The notes beneath the pieces are model-generated. The model was given only the letters and a program-made list of their open reading frames with translations, had not been told where the DNA came from and ran no database searches. A DNA stretch of 64,000 nucleotides, taken from the NCBI GenBank assembly GCA_030268105.1, contig BSDZ01000049.1:121300-185299 (forward strand). The letters run 5' to 3'. Every line of letters starts with the position of its first letter. Position 1 is the first letter of the stretch. Positions 39,694 to 52,421 of the stretch are shown here, in pieces. Origin of the DNA: Volvox africanus. Lineage: Eukaryota; Chlorophyta; Chlorophyceae; Chlamydomonadales; Volvocaceae. The translations under genes were made by a program, and so were the position numbers.

Positions 39694-40461
39694 TTACTCA
39701 TCACCACCCATCTGAAAGCCATCAGGGAAGGCCGCCTTAATGTCTTCATACTTCAGGACCACGGAGCACTCCCACTGCACCAGATCCTGCAGGGCCGGCG
39801 TAATAATGGACGCGACCTCCTCCACCTCCGCGTCCAGTTCGTCCACGTCGCGGAAGTGCACCTCCTTGTTGCGGACGGTCACCATCTTGTCCGCGCGGCT
39901 GATGAACTGAGCGGCCGTCACGCCCAGCGCGGCTGCGGCGTCTTTAACGCCCTTGTCCGACTCGCCACGCTTTGTGAAGCGTGTGCACCTGGTGACCTTG
40001 AACTCCTTCCCGTCCGCAATGAGCAAAATTTGAGTCGCGGTGTTTCGCACCCGCTTCACGTTAGCCTTGGCGTGCATCTGCTCCATCTCATTTTTCAGCA
40101 TCTGGTTAGCCTTGGCGTGCATCTTCTTCATCTGCTCCATCTCATTTTTCAGCATCTGGTTATCCTTTTTCAGCATCTCGATATCTGCACTCTGCGCATC
40201 AAGCTGTTTCAGCACGACTGGTGCGCTGACGTGCACCACGATGTCCCGCACAAGCTTGCGACCGTCGGTGTCCCGGTTTTCAATTTTTTCCCCGGTAGCA
40301 AAGTAAACCGAGCTGACGGCGAACTCAGTTCCAAAGGTCCGTGTAGCTTCGTTAACGGCCCCCTGAATTGCTGGGCCCATGTTTGTTGTTTCACCTAACT
40401 GTATCGTAAGGATAGGATATATTGAGCAGACGGACACCGACAGCATATCGGTACGTTTCAA
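39694..40461 (-). CDS. Unrecognised coiled-coil protein, C3 copy (5' end altered)
   Basis: Contains both heptad blocks, as in C2, and the LGETTN variant, as in C1. The first 19 residues of the C1/C2 frame are lost at the C3/A4 junction; the frame is open from a new Met at 40461, and the MGPAIQ start is retained. One change from C1/C2: LVQWE for LAQWE. Confidence 0.45.
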   Translation of the reverse strand: MKRTDMLSVSVCSIYPILTIQLGETTNMGPAIQGAVNEATRTFGTEFAVSSVYFATGEKIENRDTDGRKLVRDIVVHVSAPVVLKQLDAQSADIEMLKKDNQMLKNEMEQMKKMHAKANQMLKNEMEQMHAKANVKRVRNTATQILLIADGKEFKVTRCTRFTKRGESDKGVKDAAAALGVTAAQFISRADKMVTVRNKEVHFRDVDELDAEVEEVASIITPALQDLVQWECSVVLKYEDIKAAFPDGFQMGGDE

Positions 40462-40490
40462 GGAGGCCGTCCCATAGGAGCTTAGGGTCC

Positions 40491-42139
40491 CTTAGTGAAC
40501 GTGACGTCCTTTTTGGACTTGTTATAATAGTCCATAGCCCGTTGCTGTGCAGCTTCCAGGCAAGCTTTAGCGTCAGTTAGACGGGACACAAAAGACTTAG
40601 CAAACGTTTTTGCAGCTGGGACATTTACGTCCAACTCCCGCCAAACAGGCAAAGCAGGGTTAAAACCGTAATTCAGGAAAAACGGACTATTACCAATGGA
40701 CCGGTTAGTAGCGTTATTAATGGCAAACTCAGCAGCGGCTAGGTAGGTATCCCATGCAGTAGGGGTGCGTCCTGCAAAGTTACGGAGCATATCACCCAGG
40801 ACACGGTTAACACGCTCTGTTTGCCCATCAGATTGGGGGTGGTAGGCGGTGGACAGGTTCACCCGCATTCCTACCAGAGTCCCCAGGGCGCCCCAAAACT
40901 TACTTGCAAATTGAGTGCCGCGGTCAGATACCACGGACTTGGGGACCCCATGCAAACGTACCACATTGTCGAAAAATAGACGGGCCGTTTGCTCAGCTGT
41001 GCAGGATGATGTCGTGGGGGCCAGGTGGACCATCTTGGTGAAACGGTCGACCAGGACCAGCACGGCATCGTATCCTCCCTCAGTTTTGGGCAGCGCAACA
41101 ATAAAGTCCATAGAGACGCTTTCCCACGGAGCGTCAGGAATAGGAAGAGGTTGGAGATGCCCATGTGCTTTACCAGACTGGGCCTTATTGCGCTGGCACA
41201 GGTCGCAACAGAGGACATAATTTTCGGTGTCCTTAGCCATGCGGGGCCACCAGAATTGACGCCGCAAAAGCTCTAGTAACCGCGTGCAGCCAGGATGCCC
41301 AGCAAGAGGGCCGTCATGAAAACGTGAGAGAAGTTCACGACGTAATGAATCGTCGTTAGGTACGACAATCTGACGGTGGGATCCTTCCGATCGGATCCAT
41401 AAGCCATGCTCCTGTACCAAGTGCCCTGTGTTGTTGTGAATTGTGAACCACGGGTCGGCTGCATAAGCCTGTTTCAAGCGCTTGGTAAAATCGGAGGGCA
41501 CGAAGTTAGGTTTTGCCTGAGACCTACTCCGTGTGCTTACCGCCAGAATGGCTGCATGCAGTGAGGGGTGCCTACTGAGAGCATCAGCTATGTTAAGTGA
41601 GCCGCTCAGGTACTCCCAATCAAAGTTAAACCGTGCCAGGTATTCCATCCAGCGGGCCTGGCGTTGGTTAAGGGAGGGCACACCTTGCAGAAATGTAAGG
41701 GGTTTGTGATCAGTCTTGAGGGCAAAAGGCCGGCCCTCAAGGTAACATCGCCATTCCTTCAAGGCATGTAGGACCGCCAGAAATTCCTGTTCCCCAGTGG
41801 TATAACGGGTTTCAGCCCCCGAAAACTTCTTACTCGTGTATGCAATGGGGCGTCCCTGCTGCAACAGAACTGCCCCCGTCCCATGTATAGATGCATCAGT
41901 TATGACCTCTACACGGAACGGCAATGAGTAGTCAGGGAAGTGCAGGATAATATCATCAGAGATAGCACGCTTCAAAGCATCAAAAGCTTCTTGGCATGCG
42001 GGGGTCCAGGCCTCAGGTGAAGAGAAGGCTCCCTTACGTGTGAGGTTTGTTAGCGGTGCAGCAATGACTGAGTAGCGCTCTATGAACTTACGAAAGTAGT
42101 TGGTCAGGCCCAAAAACTTACGCAGTTCCTGAAGGTTGG
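40491..42139 (-). pseudogene. A4: broken A pol fragment (RNase H and integrase)
   Basis: Minus-strand pol from [10 protein letters not shown] to VTFTKG; the integrase C-terminal domain, chromodomain, polypurine tract and 3' LTR are missing. The break at 40483-40490 joins C3. It has private changes (for example AGACGGGACACA near 40579 and RQ to QR in SLNRRQAR), so it has been separate for some time. Its upstream end is the same GGTTGG position where A3 entered A2. Confidence 0.9.
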
Positions 42140-42562
42140 TGTTGTATATGGTACCCACGAAGGGTGGTATCAAAAGATACCGGTTGTTGTGCCAGAGCCC
42201 GATTAAGTAGAGCCGCCGACTAGGTCGTACTTGAGAGACCATAAGGCCTCGAACCGGGCGTGACCTTCAGAAGTCACCACTACAACCGGAGATTCAGTGA
42301 ACCAGGAACCAGATGTTCCACCATTTACCATTCAGGCGGTAAATGGCCCATTCCATACAGGTTATGGAGTAACCGACAGGTTCTGATGTTTCAGGAAGTC
42401 GGTTAGTATTGGTCGTCGACAGCCGAGACCAAATCCACAAATCGAATGCCAGATGGAAACATGAAACAGTTAATATGATAATTAAATATATTATATTATA
42501 AAATAATAAACGGATAATTATTATATCTTAATGAATTACCGAAATGCATTAAGGATACAACA
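42140..42562 (-). repeat. A5 3' LTR
   Basis: 423 bp, same variants as the A3 3' LTR. Confidence 0.95.
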
Positions 42563-42631
42563 ATTGTTCCCCCTCTAGATGCAGCGTCCCGATGCATAAG
42601 AAGAGAGCAGACAGGTTGAAGTAGGACAGCG

Positions 42632-44760
42632 TCAGAGAGGTCCGTCCTTAGACTGTGCCCGCAGCCTAGCTTCATCAAGCAGGGGTTTCATGTCAGGGGT
42701 GAAGTTACGTGCCGGTTCCCAGCTATTGTGCTCAGATGAATACCCAGACCATTTAACCAGGTACTCATGCACATTGCGCTTACGCCTGCCCTTGCCAACA
42801 CGTCGTGCACGATAATCTAGGATACGTTCGACAGCATACAGGGTCTGCTTACCCGATAACCAGGTAGAGGGATTAGCTTCCGTAACAGGAGGGATGCTAT
42901 CGTTAGCCTCAGGCAGAGTACCCCGATATGGACGTACGAGAGATACATGAAATGTGGGATGAATGCGTAGGTCAGATGGGAGTTGTAACTCTACAGCCAC
43001 CGACCCTACCATGCGTACGACAGGATAAGGCCCCACAAAGCGCGGTAATAACTTGCGAGACCCATCAGCCAGGGAACGAAGGTTCTTCGTGCTCAACATA
43101 ACCAGCTGGCCCTTGGTGAACGTGACGTCCTTTTTGGACTTGTTATAATAGTCCATAGCCCGTTGCTGTGCAGCTTCCAGGCAAGCTTTAGCGTCAGTTA
43201 GTCGGGACACGAAAGACTTAGCAAACGTTTTTGCAGCTGGAACATTTACATCCAACTCCCGCCAAACAGGCAAAGCAGGGTTAAAACCGTAATTCAGGAA
43301 AAACGGACTATTACCAATGGACCGGTTAGTAGCGTTATTAATGGCAAACTCAGCAGCGGCTAGGTAGGTATCCCATGCAGTAGGGGTGCGTCCTGCAAAG
43401 TTACGGAGCATATCACCCAGGACACGGTTAACACGCTCTGTTTGCCCATCAGATTGGGGGTGGTAGGCGGTGGACAGGTTCACCCGCATTCCTACCAGAG
43501 TCCCCAGGGCGCCCCAAAACTTACTTGCAAATTGAGTGCCGCGGTCAGATACCACGGACTTGGGGACCCCATGCAAACGTACCACATTGTCGAAAAATAG
43601 ACGGGCCGTTTGCTCAGCTGTGCAGGATGATGTCGTGGGGGCCAGGTGGACCATCTTGGTGAAACGGTCGACCAGGACCAGCACGGCATCGTATCCTCCC
43701 TCAGTTTTGGGCAGCGCAACAATAAAGTCCATAGAGACGCTTTCCCACGGAGCGTCAGGAATAGGAAGAGGTTGGAGATGCCCATGTGCTTTACCAGACT
43801 GGGCCTTATTGCGCTGGCACAGGTCGCAACAGAGGACATAATTTTCGGTGTCCTTAGCCATGCGGGGCCACCAGAATTGACGCCGCAAAAGCTCTAGTAA
43901 CCGCGTGCAGCCAGGATGCCCAGCAAGAGGGCCGTCATGAAAACGTGAGAGAAGTTCACGACGTAATGAATCGTCGTTAGGTACGACAATCTGACGGTGG
44001 GATCCTTCCGATCGGATCCATAAGCCATGCTCCTGTACCAAGTGCCCTGTGTTGTTGTGAATTGTGAACCACGGGTCGGCTGCATAAGCCTGTTTCAAGC
44101 GCTTGGTAAAATCGGAGGGCACGAAGTTAGGTTTTGCCTGAGACCTACTCCGTGTGCTTACCGCCAGAATGGCTGCATGCAGTGAGGGGTGCCTACTGAG
44201 AGCATCAGCTATGTTAAGTGAGCCGCTCAGGTACTCCCAATCAAAGTTAAACCGTGCCAGGTATTCCATCCAGCGGGCCTGGCGTCGGTTAAGGGAGGGC
44301 ACACCTTGCAGAAACGTAAGGGGTTTGTGATCAGTCTTGAGGGCAAAAGGCCGGCCCTCAAGGTAACATCGCCATTCCTTCAAGGCATGTAGGACCGCCA
44401 GAAATTCCTGTTCCCCAGTGGTATAACGGGTTTCAGCCCCCGAAAACTTCTTACTCGTGTATGCAATGGGGCGTCCCTGCTGCAACAGAACTGCCCCCGT
44501 CCCATGTATAGATGCATCAGTTATGACCTCTACACGGAACGGCAATGAGTAGTCAGGGAAGTGCAGGATAATATCATCAGAGATAGCACGCTTCAAAGCA
44601 TCAAAAGCTTCTTGGCATGCGGGGGTCCAGGCCTCAGGTGAAGAGAAGGCTCCCTTACGTGTGAGGTTTGTTAGCGGTGCAGCAATGACTGAGTAGCGCT
44701 CTATGAACTTACGAAAGTAGTTGGTCAGGCCCAAAAACTTACGCAGTTCCTGAAGGTTGG
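42632..44760 (-). pseudogene. A5 pol, C-terminal half
   Basis: RNase H, integrase, chromodomain; uninterrupted to the stop. The N-terminal reading MVSQVRPS is LTR sequence. The N-terminal half of this copy is not present in the window. Confidence 0.92.
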
Positions 44761-45183
44761 TGTTGTATATGGTACCCACGAAGGGTGGTATCAAAAGATA
44801 CCGGTTGTTGTGCCAGAGCCCGATTAAGTAGAGCCGCCGACTAGGTCGTACTTGAGAGACCATAAGGCCTCGAACCGGGCGTGACCTTCAGAAGTCACCA
44901 CTACAACCGGAGATTCAGTGAACCAGGAACCAGATGTTCCACCATTTACCATTCAGGCGGTAAATGGCCCATTCCATACAGGTTATGGAGTAACCGACAG
45001 GTTCTGATGTTTCAGGAAGTCGGTTAGTATTGGTCGTCGACAGCCGAGACCAAATCCACAAATCGAATGCCAGATGGAAACATGAAACAGTTAATATGAT
45101 AATTAAATATATTATATTATAAAATAATAAACGGATAATTATTATATCTTAATGAATTACCGAAATGCATTAAGGATACAACA
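44761..45183 (-). repeat. A6 3' LTR
   Basis: 423 bp; polypurine tract adjoining at 45184-45197. Confidence 0.95.
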
Positions 45184-45252
45184 ATTGTTCCCCCTCTAGA
45201 TGCAGCGTCCCGATGCATAAGAAGAGAGCAGACAGGTTGAAGTAGGACAGCG

Positions 45253-48200
45253 TCAGAGAGGTCCGTCCTTAGACTGTGCCCGCAGCCTAGCTTCATCAAG
45301 CAGGGGTTTCATGTCAGGGGTGAAGTTACGTGCCGGTTCCCAGCTATTGTGCTCAGATGAATACCCAGACCATTTAACCAGGTACTCATGCACATTGCGC
45401 TTACGCCTGCCCTTGCCAACACGTCGTGCACGATAATCTAGGATACGTTCGACAGCATACAGGGTCTGCTTACCCGATAACCAGGTAGAGGGATTAGCTT
45501 CCGTAACAGGAGGGATGCTATCGTTAGCCTCAGGCAGAGTACCCCGATATGGACGTACGAGAGATACATGAAATGTGGGATGAATGCGTAGGTCAGATGG
45601 GAGTTGTAACTCTACAGCCACCGACCCTACCATGCGTACGACAGGATAAGGCCCCACAAAGCGCGGTAATAACTTGCGAGACCCATCAGCCAGGGAACGA
45701 AGGTTCTTCGTGCTCAACATAACCAGCTGGCCCTTGGTGAACGTGACGTCCTTTTTGGACTTGTTATAATAGTCCATAGCCCGTTGCTGTGCAGCTTCCA
45801 GGCAAGCTTTAGCGTCAGTTAGTCGGGACACGAAAGACTTAGCAAACGTTTTTGCAGCTGGAACATTTACATCCAACTCCCGCCAAACAGGCAAAGCAGG
45901 GTTAAAACCGTAATTCAGGAAAAACGGACTATTACCAATGGACCGGTTAGTAGCGTTATTAATGGCAAACTCAGCAGCGGCTAGGTAGGTATCCCATGCA
46001 GTAGGGGTGCGTCCTGCAAAGTTACGGAGCATATCACCCAGGACACGGTTAACACGCTCTGTTTGCCCATCAGATTGGGGGTGGTAGGCGGTGGACAGGT
46101 TCACCCGCATTCCTACCAGAGTCCCCAGGGCGCCCCAAAACTTACTTGCAAATTGAATGCCGCGGTCAGATACCACGGACTTGGGGACCCCATGCAAACG
46201 TACCACATTGTCGAAAAATAGACGGGCCGTTTGCTCAGCTGTGCAGGATGATGTCGTGGGGGCCAGGTGGACCATCTTGGTGAAACGGTCGACCAGGACC
46301 AGCACGGCATCGTATCCTCCCTCAGTTTTGGGCAGCGCAACAATAAAGTCCATAGAGACGCTTTCCCACGGAGCGTCAGGAATAGGAAGAGGTTGGAGAT
46401 GCCCATGTGCTTTACCAGACTGGGCCTTATTGCGCTGGCACAGGTCGCAACAGAGGACATAATTTTCGGTGTCCTTAGCCATGCGGGGCCACCAGAATTG
46501 ACGCCGCAAAAGCTCTAGTAACCGCGTGCAGCCAGGATGCCCAGCAAGAGGGCCGTCATGAAAACGTGAGAGAAGTTCACGACGTAATGAATCGTCGTTA
46601 GGTACGACAATCTGACGGTGGGATCCTTCCGATCGGATCCATAAGCCATGCTCCTGTACCAAGTGCCCCGTGTTGTTGTGAATTGTGAACCACGGGTCGG
46701 CTGCATAAGCCTGTTTCAAACGCTTGGTAAAATCGGAGGGCACGAAGTTAGGTTTTGCCTGAGACCTACTCCGTGTGCTTACCGCCAGAATGGCTGCATG
46801 CAGTGAGGGGTGCCTACTGAGAGCATCAGCTATGTTAAGTGAGCCGCTCAGGTACTCCCAATCAAAGTTAAACCGTGCCAGGTATTCCATCCAGCGGGCC
46901 TGGCGTCGGTTAAGGGAGGGCACACCTTGCAGAAATGTAAGGGGTTTGTGATCAGTCTTGAGGGCAAAAGGCCGGCCCTCAAGGTAACATCGCCATTCCT
47001 TCAAGGCATGTAGGACCGCCAGAAATTCCTGTTCCCCAGTGGTATAACGGGTTTCAGCCCCCGAAAACTTCTTACTCGTGTATGCAATGGGGCGTCCCTG
47101 CTGCAACAGAACTGCCCCCGTCCCATGTATAGATGCATCAGTTATGACCTCTACACGGAACGGCAATGAGTAGTCAGGGAAGTGCAGGAGAATATCATCA
47201 GAGATAGCACGCTTCAAAGCATCAAAAGCTTCTTGGCATGCGGGGGTCCAGGCCTCAGGTGAAGAGAAGGCTCCCTTACGTGTGAGGTTTGTTAGCGGTG
47301 CAGCAATGACTGAGTAGCGCTCTATGAACTTACGAAAGTAGTTGGTCAGGCCCAAAAACTTACGCAGTTCCTGAAGGTTGGAGGGCACTGGCCAATCCCG
47401 AACAACAGCAGTTTTCCGGGGGTCCATCCGTATGCCACCCTGAGACACTATATGCCCCAGATACTCCACCTGTGGTTGTGCCCAGTGGCACTTAGAACGC
47501 TTAGCATACAGCTGCTCACGCCGCAGAACCTCAAAGACCAGGCGGAGGTGTTGTACGTGCTCCTCACGGGTCTTTGAAAACACCAGGATATCGTCCAGAT
47601 AACAGATGACGAATTTGTCGATGTATGGCCTGAAGATGCGGTCCATGACGGCTTGGAACGTTGCAGGGGCGTTCGTCAGTCCGAAACTAAGGACGGTATA
47701 TTCAAAATGGCCAAACGGCGTACGGAAAGCCGTTTTAGGGATGTCAGATTCTGCTATACGAATCTGATTATACCCCTGCTGGAGGTCAATAGAGCTAAAG
47801 AATGCAGAATCTTTTAGCTTATCCAGCAGATCATCGACACGTGGGAGGGGGTAACGGTTCTTAACTGTTGCGGCATTTAACCCCCTATAGTCAATGCACA
47901 TTCTCAGAGTCCCATCCTTCTTTCCCACAAACAGAATAGGGGCGGAGTATGGGGATGTGCTTGGCCGTATCATACCTTTTTTCAGCAGCTCAGTAACCTG
48001 TCGTTTGACCTCGTCCAGCTCCAAGGGGCTTAGCCGATACATGGGGCGGGAAACGGGTACTGCACCAGGCACCAAAGGTATGGTGTGATCCACAGGCCGC
48101 ATTGGAGGCTTACCAGGGACCTCCTGGAATATATCTGCATATTCCTGTAACAGGGCCTCAAGCTCAGGGTCAGTGGCATCAGCTGGGATAGAAGTTGCAT

Positions 48201-49005
48201 TCAGGTGCAACTTGGGCCGTACTAGTAAAGCATGGGCCCCCTTGCGAATCATGCGAACTGCTGCTTTTCTGCCAACAACTTCAGGTTCAGTGTGCTGACA
48301 GATAGCAGTGGTTGCATAATTAAAGCAAGGCGCAGGTGTCATCTGATCTGGTGGCTGTCCGGCAGTAGTAAAGGGTACCTTGCAGACTAGATTCCCCTTG
48401 CGCAGGCGCAAAGATTTAGCCTCATAGTCAAGGACAGCCCCATACTGTGCTAGCGTGGAAGAACCCAAGATATACGTGGCAGCGTCAGTTAGCTCAGGCA
48501 ACACGTATGGGCGGACATTTAACCTTAAAGGACCTGCAGATAGACGAAGATTTACCTGCCCCAAGATAGCCTGCTTACCCCCATCAGCAAGGGTAACTTC
48601 TGACCAGGAGCATGGGCTAGGTTTCAGGCCAAGCTGCGTAACCACTGATGCCGAAATGAAATCATCACTGGCTCCAGAGTCGGCTAGGGCGGTGAACGTA
48701 CGACCTGCCGTACTTACGGTGATCAGAGGTACGCCAGCACCTATCAGGGCAGCAGCTTTAGGCAAGCAGAGAACTGAAATACAGGGTTCAGTCTCAGGCA
48801 AGCCCTCCTGAACCGATTTAGGAGCAGCAAACCAGACGTCAACAGAGTATGGGCTTCCAGGGAGTTGAACAACCTCACCTGCCATATCAAGGCTATGGAA
48901 AAGAGCCGTCCCTGGATTAAACCTTAAGACCCGTTGCATTCCCGACAGAAAAGAAGGGTTGCGTTGGGACACATACTCAGGCAGCAAGATGCATGCTGAG
49001 GTATC
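45253..49005 (-). pseudogene. A6 pol, main part
   Basis: Protease, RT (YLDD), RNase H, integrase and chromodomain in one open frame, cut by B2 at GTATC (49001-49005). It has Ile for Thr in SDRGTQF next to the second catalytic Asp, and Gln for Arg in YVSRRNP. The first 90 or so residues are at 63652-63921. Confidence 0.93.
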
Positions 49006-49837
49006 TGTTGTGCTACGGTTTATTTCCCGCCGACGCGTAGGTCGACGCGATCCTACGAGGCGAAGTGCTTTTGTGATGAACGCATTGCATATGAATGAAT
49101 CTGCATGATATAAATGTATTCGTGTACATTTATATATGCATTTGGCATGTTGTCATTATCCATCGCGACATCGCATCATGGCAAATCCGCCTAGCATGCA
49201 TGAAAGCCCGAATCATTGAAGTGCGCATTATGCTCGTGCTACGAAACGATAAGTAATATTATCTGATATAATATTACTTCATTAAAGCACACGTTGAGAG
49301 CGCCGCACTCGTCGCGATGCATGCCCTGCAACCGGATATCGTTATCCGGACCCTTGCATCATGCGAATGCCGGAAAGGCTTACACGTTGTTATGTGTAGA
49401 CATCGCCTAGACGCAGTAGGATTGTCACGTCTAGGACCGGCCTCCTGATGTGAATCGTACGGCATTGCGATGCTGCGAGTATAACAGATGCGAGGACGGC
49501 TAAGTAAGATAGATAAAAAAGACATTCGATACCGGAGAACACTAGTGTGTTCTATATTACTATTGCTATACACTATTCTACTTAGCCTGAGCTAAGCCTG
49601 AACTTCGCTAATCACCGCCGCGTGATGATTGCTCGCTTCCGGCGCTGACGGCGATTTCGTCCATTGCATCGTTCTGACCCGTAATACTGTAAGTTATATC
49701 TCTCTTCGTCTTGAAGTCTTCCGCTGTCTCTGTTTGCTCTTGCTTGCCTTGCTGTACTTGCAAGTGCTCGCGCATCGGTGTCGATAGTCTCCAGACGCGC
49801 AGATACTCATGAGCAAACGCGAACGAGAGGTACAACA
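49006..49837 (+). repeat. B2 5' LTR (832 bp)
   Basis: Nearly identical to both B1 LTRs; one private change is TAGGACCGG for TAGGATCGG near 49435. Confidence 0.95.
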
Positions 49838-49840
49838 ATT

Positions 49841-49852
49841 TGGTATCGAGAC
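49841..49852 (+). promoter_or_regulatory. B2 primer-binding site
   Basis: TGGTATCGAGAC three bases after the LTR, as in B1. Confidence 0.65.
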
Positions 49853-49904
49853 AGGTTCGTTGCCTAACTGTCTCTCTTTGTCTAATCGGAAGTAGGTTCT
49901 TTCT

Positions 49905-50338
49905 ATGGCGAGTTCCAGCGACGAACCACGAGGACCGCTAGATACTTTTGCCGAAGACTTAGGCCGCGCCGTTTTGGACGCCGCCGCTTCCGGTTTGTAA
50001 TTGTTTAATTGCTTTTGCTTAGATTGCTGCACTTGTTGTGTAAGTGTACGCTCTGAGTCGCAGGTAATCTCAGTACACCGGCATTGCTTGCCGCGGCGAC
50101 TGAGACCGGCGTTCGTCCGGACCAGTTGGCGACTCTCATCGCCCAAACTACGGAGATCAGGACTCAGCTGGGCAAGTACTTGCTGAGTTTACTGGATCTT
50201 CTCAAGAGTACTGTCGGTAGGCTCGCCGAACTGTTTTGTACTCTTGCCTTTGCGATAGAAGTCGGCTTCTATTACGCAAAACTAGGGTATCGTTTCATGC
50301 TCCATGTCCGCGGAACACGACGATACGCCGCACACTAG
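49905..50338 (+). CDS. B2 gag leader (exons 49905-49992 and 50064-50338, proposed)
   Basis: Same structure as B1: exon 1, a 71-bp GT-AG intron (49993-50063), exon 2 ending in TAG and overlapping gag in the +1 frame. One change in exon 2 (LAAATE for LATATE). Confidence 0.5.
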
Positions 50339-51539
50339 CCTAGCTAGCCAACCCGATTTCGTTGTAGCTGCTAGAGCATCGGATAGAGGTCTTGAGACTG
50401 TTGGCGCGCGAGCCACTCGGGAGCCCCTTTTCCTTCAGACCCCTGCTCACTTAATTGTGCCGCATTCAGCAGTGAACACGAATATGGACAACACTGCTGG
50501 ACCAAGGGTTCTGCCATTACCTCAAGCTCGAGGGCATGATGACATCCCTGAGGTGATGAGATTGTCTATTCCCGTTCCTAGGCTCAATATTTCGCTGACC
50601 GACAAGACACCAGGGCATAGCATAGCCGATGCAACTCGTGCGTACGTGCGTGACGCTAAAAAGTACCTCCAAGCTGTTCATGGTGGCGATAATGACGGTA
50701 TCAGGTGTCTCTTCGTTGGTAACACCCTCGAGGGCGCAGCGAAGGACTGGTATCGCAATTGGACCAACGCCCGGGGCAGCTATACTTTTGACGAGTTGGT
50801 CGCCGCTTTGCTCGCACGATTCGCTACTGAGGTTCAAGCACGCGGTGTGGAAGCTCGAAACGCTTTGGCAGCCGGTAGCTACCACATGCGTCGGGATGAA
50901 AATGTACCTGCGTACCAGTCACGCTTCGAAGCACTTGTGACTCCCATTGCTGACCTCACCGAATCTGAGCGTGTCTTTTGGTTTAGGCGAGGCCTAACGA
51001 AACTTTTGGCTAAATGGTGTGCCACTGACTTGGTTGGAGCGCAGATCAAGTTGTATGACGCGTTGGTCGCTTTTGCTAAGGGCGCGGAGATACGACTCCT
51101 TGCCGGCGAGGAAGAAGTCAAGTCTGCCCCTCGTGCAAATGCCGTGCAAGTGCAGGATCCGCTTGGGGAAGCTGTGGCTCTCGACCAGGACCTCGGCGCG
51201 ACCCGCCCCACGCCTACTGCCGCGACGCGACGCAGCAACGGGCAACGCAAGGCGCGCGGGGGCGCTAGCTCGGGTGTCCGTGGTACAGGAGGAGCAGGTC
51301 CGAGCTCGGACCCAGCTAGGAACAGGAAGCGTGGTGGTGCGCCGTCGTCGGCAGCCGCACAGCGTTCCGACCCCAACGTGAAGCATACTCGTACGGACGA
51401 CACATTTATGCCAAAATGGAATTGCAATCGTTCCGAATTCGAGCGTCGGAAATTGGCCAATGTTTGTCTACGGTGTGCGGAGAATCATTCCACGAAGGAT
51501 TGCCCTCTAATGCCGCCGTTTGTACCTCAGCCGAAATAG
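50304..51539 (+). CDS. gag: B2 gag (411 aa)
   Basis: Capsid domain and zinc knuckle as in B1; intact frame ending in TAG. Substitutions relative to B1 include Gly for Asp in QARDVEAR, Leu for Ser in IKSYDAL, and a small cluster before the knuckle (QRSDPNVKHT). Whether it is expressed is unknown, since the pol of this element is disrupted. Confidence 0.9.
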   Translation: MSAEHDDTPHTSLASQPDFVVAARASDRGLETVGARATREPLFLQTPAHLIVPHSAVNTNMDNTAGPRVLPLPQARGHDDIPEVMRLSIPVPRLNISLTDKTPGHSIADATRAYVRDAKKYLQAVHGGDNDGIRCLFVGNTLEGAAKDWYRNWTNARGSYTFDELVAALLARFATEVQARGVEARNALAAGSYHMRRDENVPAYQSRFEALVTPIADLTESERVFWFRRGLTKLLAKWCATDLVGAQIKLYDALVAFAKGAEIRLLAGEEEVKSAPRANAVQVQDPLGEAVALDQDLGATRPTPTAATRRSNGQRKARGGASSGVRGTGGAGPSSDPARNRKRGGAPSSAAAQRSDPNVKHTRTDDTFMPKWNCNRSEFERRKLANVCLRCAENHSTKDCPLMPPFVPQPK

Positions 51540-51929
51540 GGGCTTGCCCGGGTTCCTGCGGAGGGGGCACCACCTGGGATTTCTGAACTAACGCGTGGTC
51601 GGTGGTCATCCTTACGGCCAGCCGTTAAGGCATTGTTGCCTTGTGTACTTGGACACATCGAGCGAGTCATTGCGCGACGCATCACGCTTGACGGACGCAC
51701 GGGACTTCTCTGCTTCGACCCGTTGTGTAATTTGTTTACACCTCGCCGTCCCCTGTCGTCTATCGATCTGTCTAACCACGTGGTTTTGTTCATCCCCTCG
51801 TCTCTGCGTGAGATGTCGGAACAGTTGGCCATATACAGGAGGTGTAGGCGTCAATATCCAGGCACGGCCGCATGTGTTTTACTCCCCGCTTTCTGTCGGC
51901 GCAAGGCAGAGGCATCGTTAAGGGGTATG
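51540..51929 (+). pseudogene. B2 pol N-terminal part, cut by A7
   Basis: Open from the gag UAG through the N-terminal domain to KAEASLRGM, where A7 entered (duplication GTATG, 51925-51929). Continues at 59106. Confidence 0.9.
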
Positions 51930-52352
51930 TGTTGTATATGGTACCCACGAAGGGTGGTATCAAAAGATACCGGTTGTTGTGCCAGAGCCCGATTAAGTAG
52001 AGCCGCCGACTAGGTCGTACTTGAGAGACCATAAGGCCTCGAACCGGGCGTGACCTTCAGAAGTCACCACTACAACCGGAGATTCAGTGAACCAGGAACC
52101 AGATGTTCCACCATTTACCATTCAGGCGGTAAATGGCCCATTCCATACAGGTTATGGAGTAACCGACAGGTTCGGATGTTTCAGGAAGTCGGTTAGTATT
52201 GGTCGTCGACAGCCGAGACCAAATCCACAAATCGAATGCCAGATGGAAACATGAAACAGTTAATATGATAATTAAATATATTATATTATAAAATAATAAA
52301 CAGATAATTATTATATCTTAATGAATTACCGAAATGCATTAAGGATACAACA
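51930..52352 (-). repeat. A7 3' LTR
   Basis: 423 bp with TTCGGATG and AACAGATA variants, shared with the A7 5' LTR. Confidence 0.95.
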
Positions 52353-52421
52353 ATTGTTCCCCCTCTAGATGCAGCGTCCCGATGCATAAGAAGAGAGCAG
52401 ACAGGTTGAAGTAGGACAGCG

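Larger units (their letters stand above)
38173..40482. repeat. Locus repeat C, copy 3 (C3), truncated
   Basis: Aligns with C2 from 19776 and with C1 from 38243 = 1. Stops at CCCATAGGAGCT (40482), 29 codons into the coiled-coil ORF's 5' side. After eight unmatched bases (TAGGGTCC) A-element pol begins. The rest of C and the A 3' LTR are missing, so one deletion or recombination removed both. Confidence 0.92.
42140..44760 (-). repeat. A5: 2,621-bp LTR + pol block
   Basis: A 3' LTR (42140-42562) plus pol C-terminal half, ending at GGTTGG and running directly into another LTR. Blocks of exactly the same 2,621 bp occur at 24791-27411, 27412-30032 and 44761-47381. The head-to-tail arrangement is that expected from unequal exchange between A2-type and A3-type nested copies. 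Confidence 0.88.
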
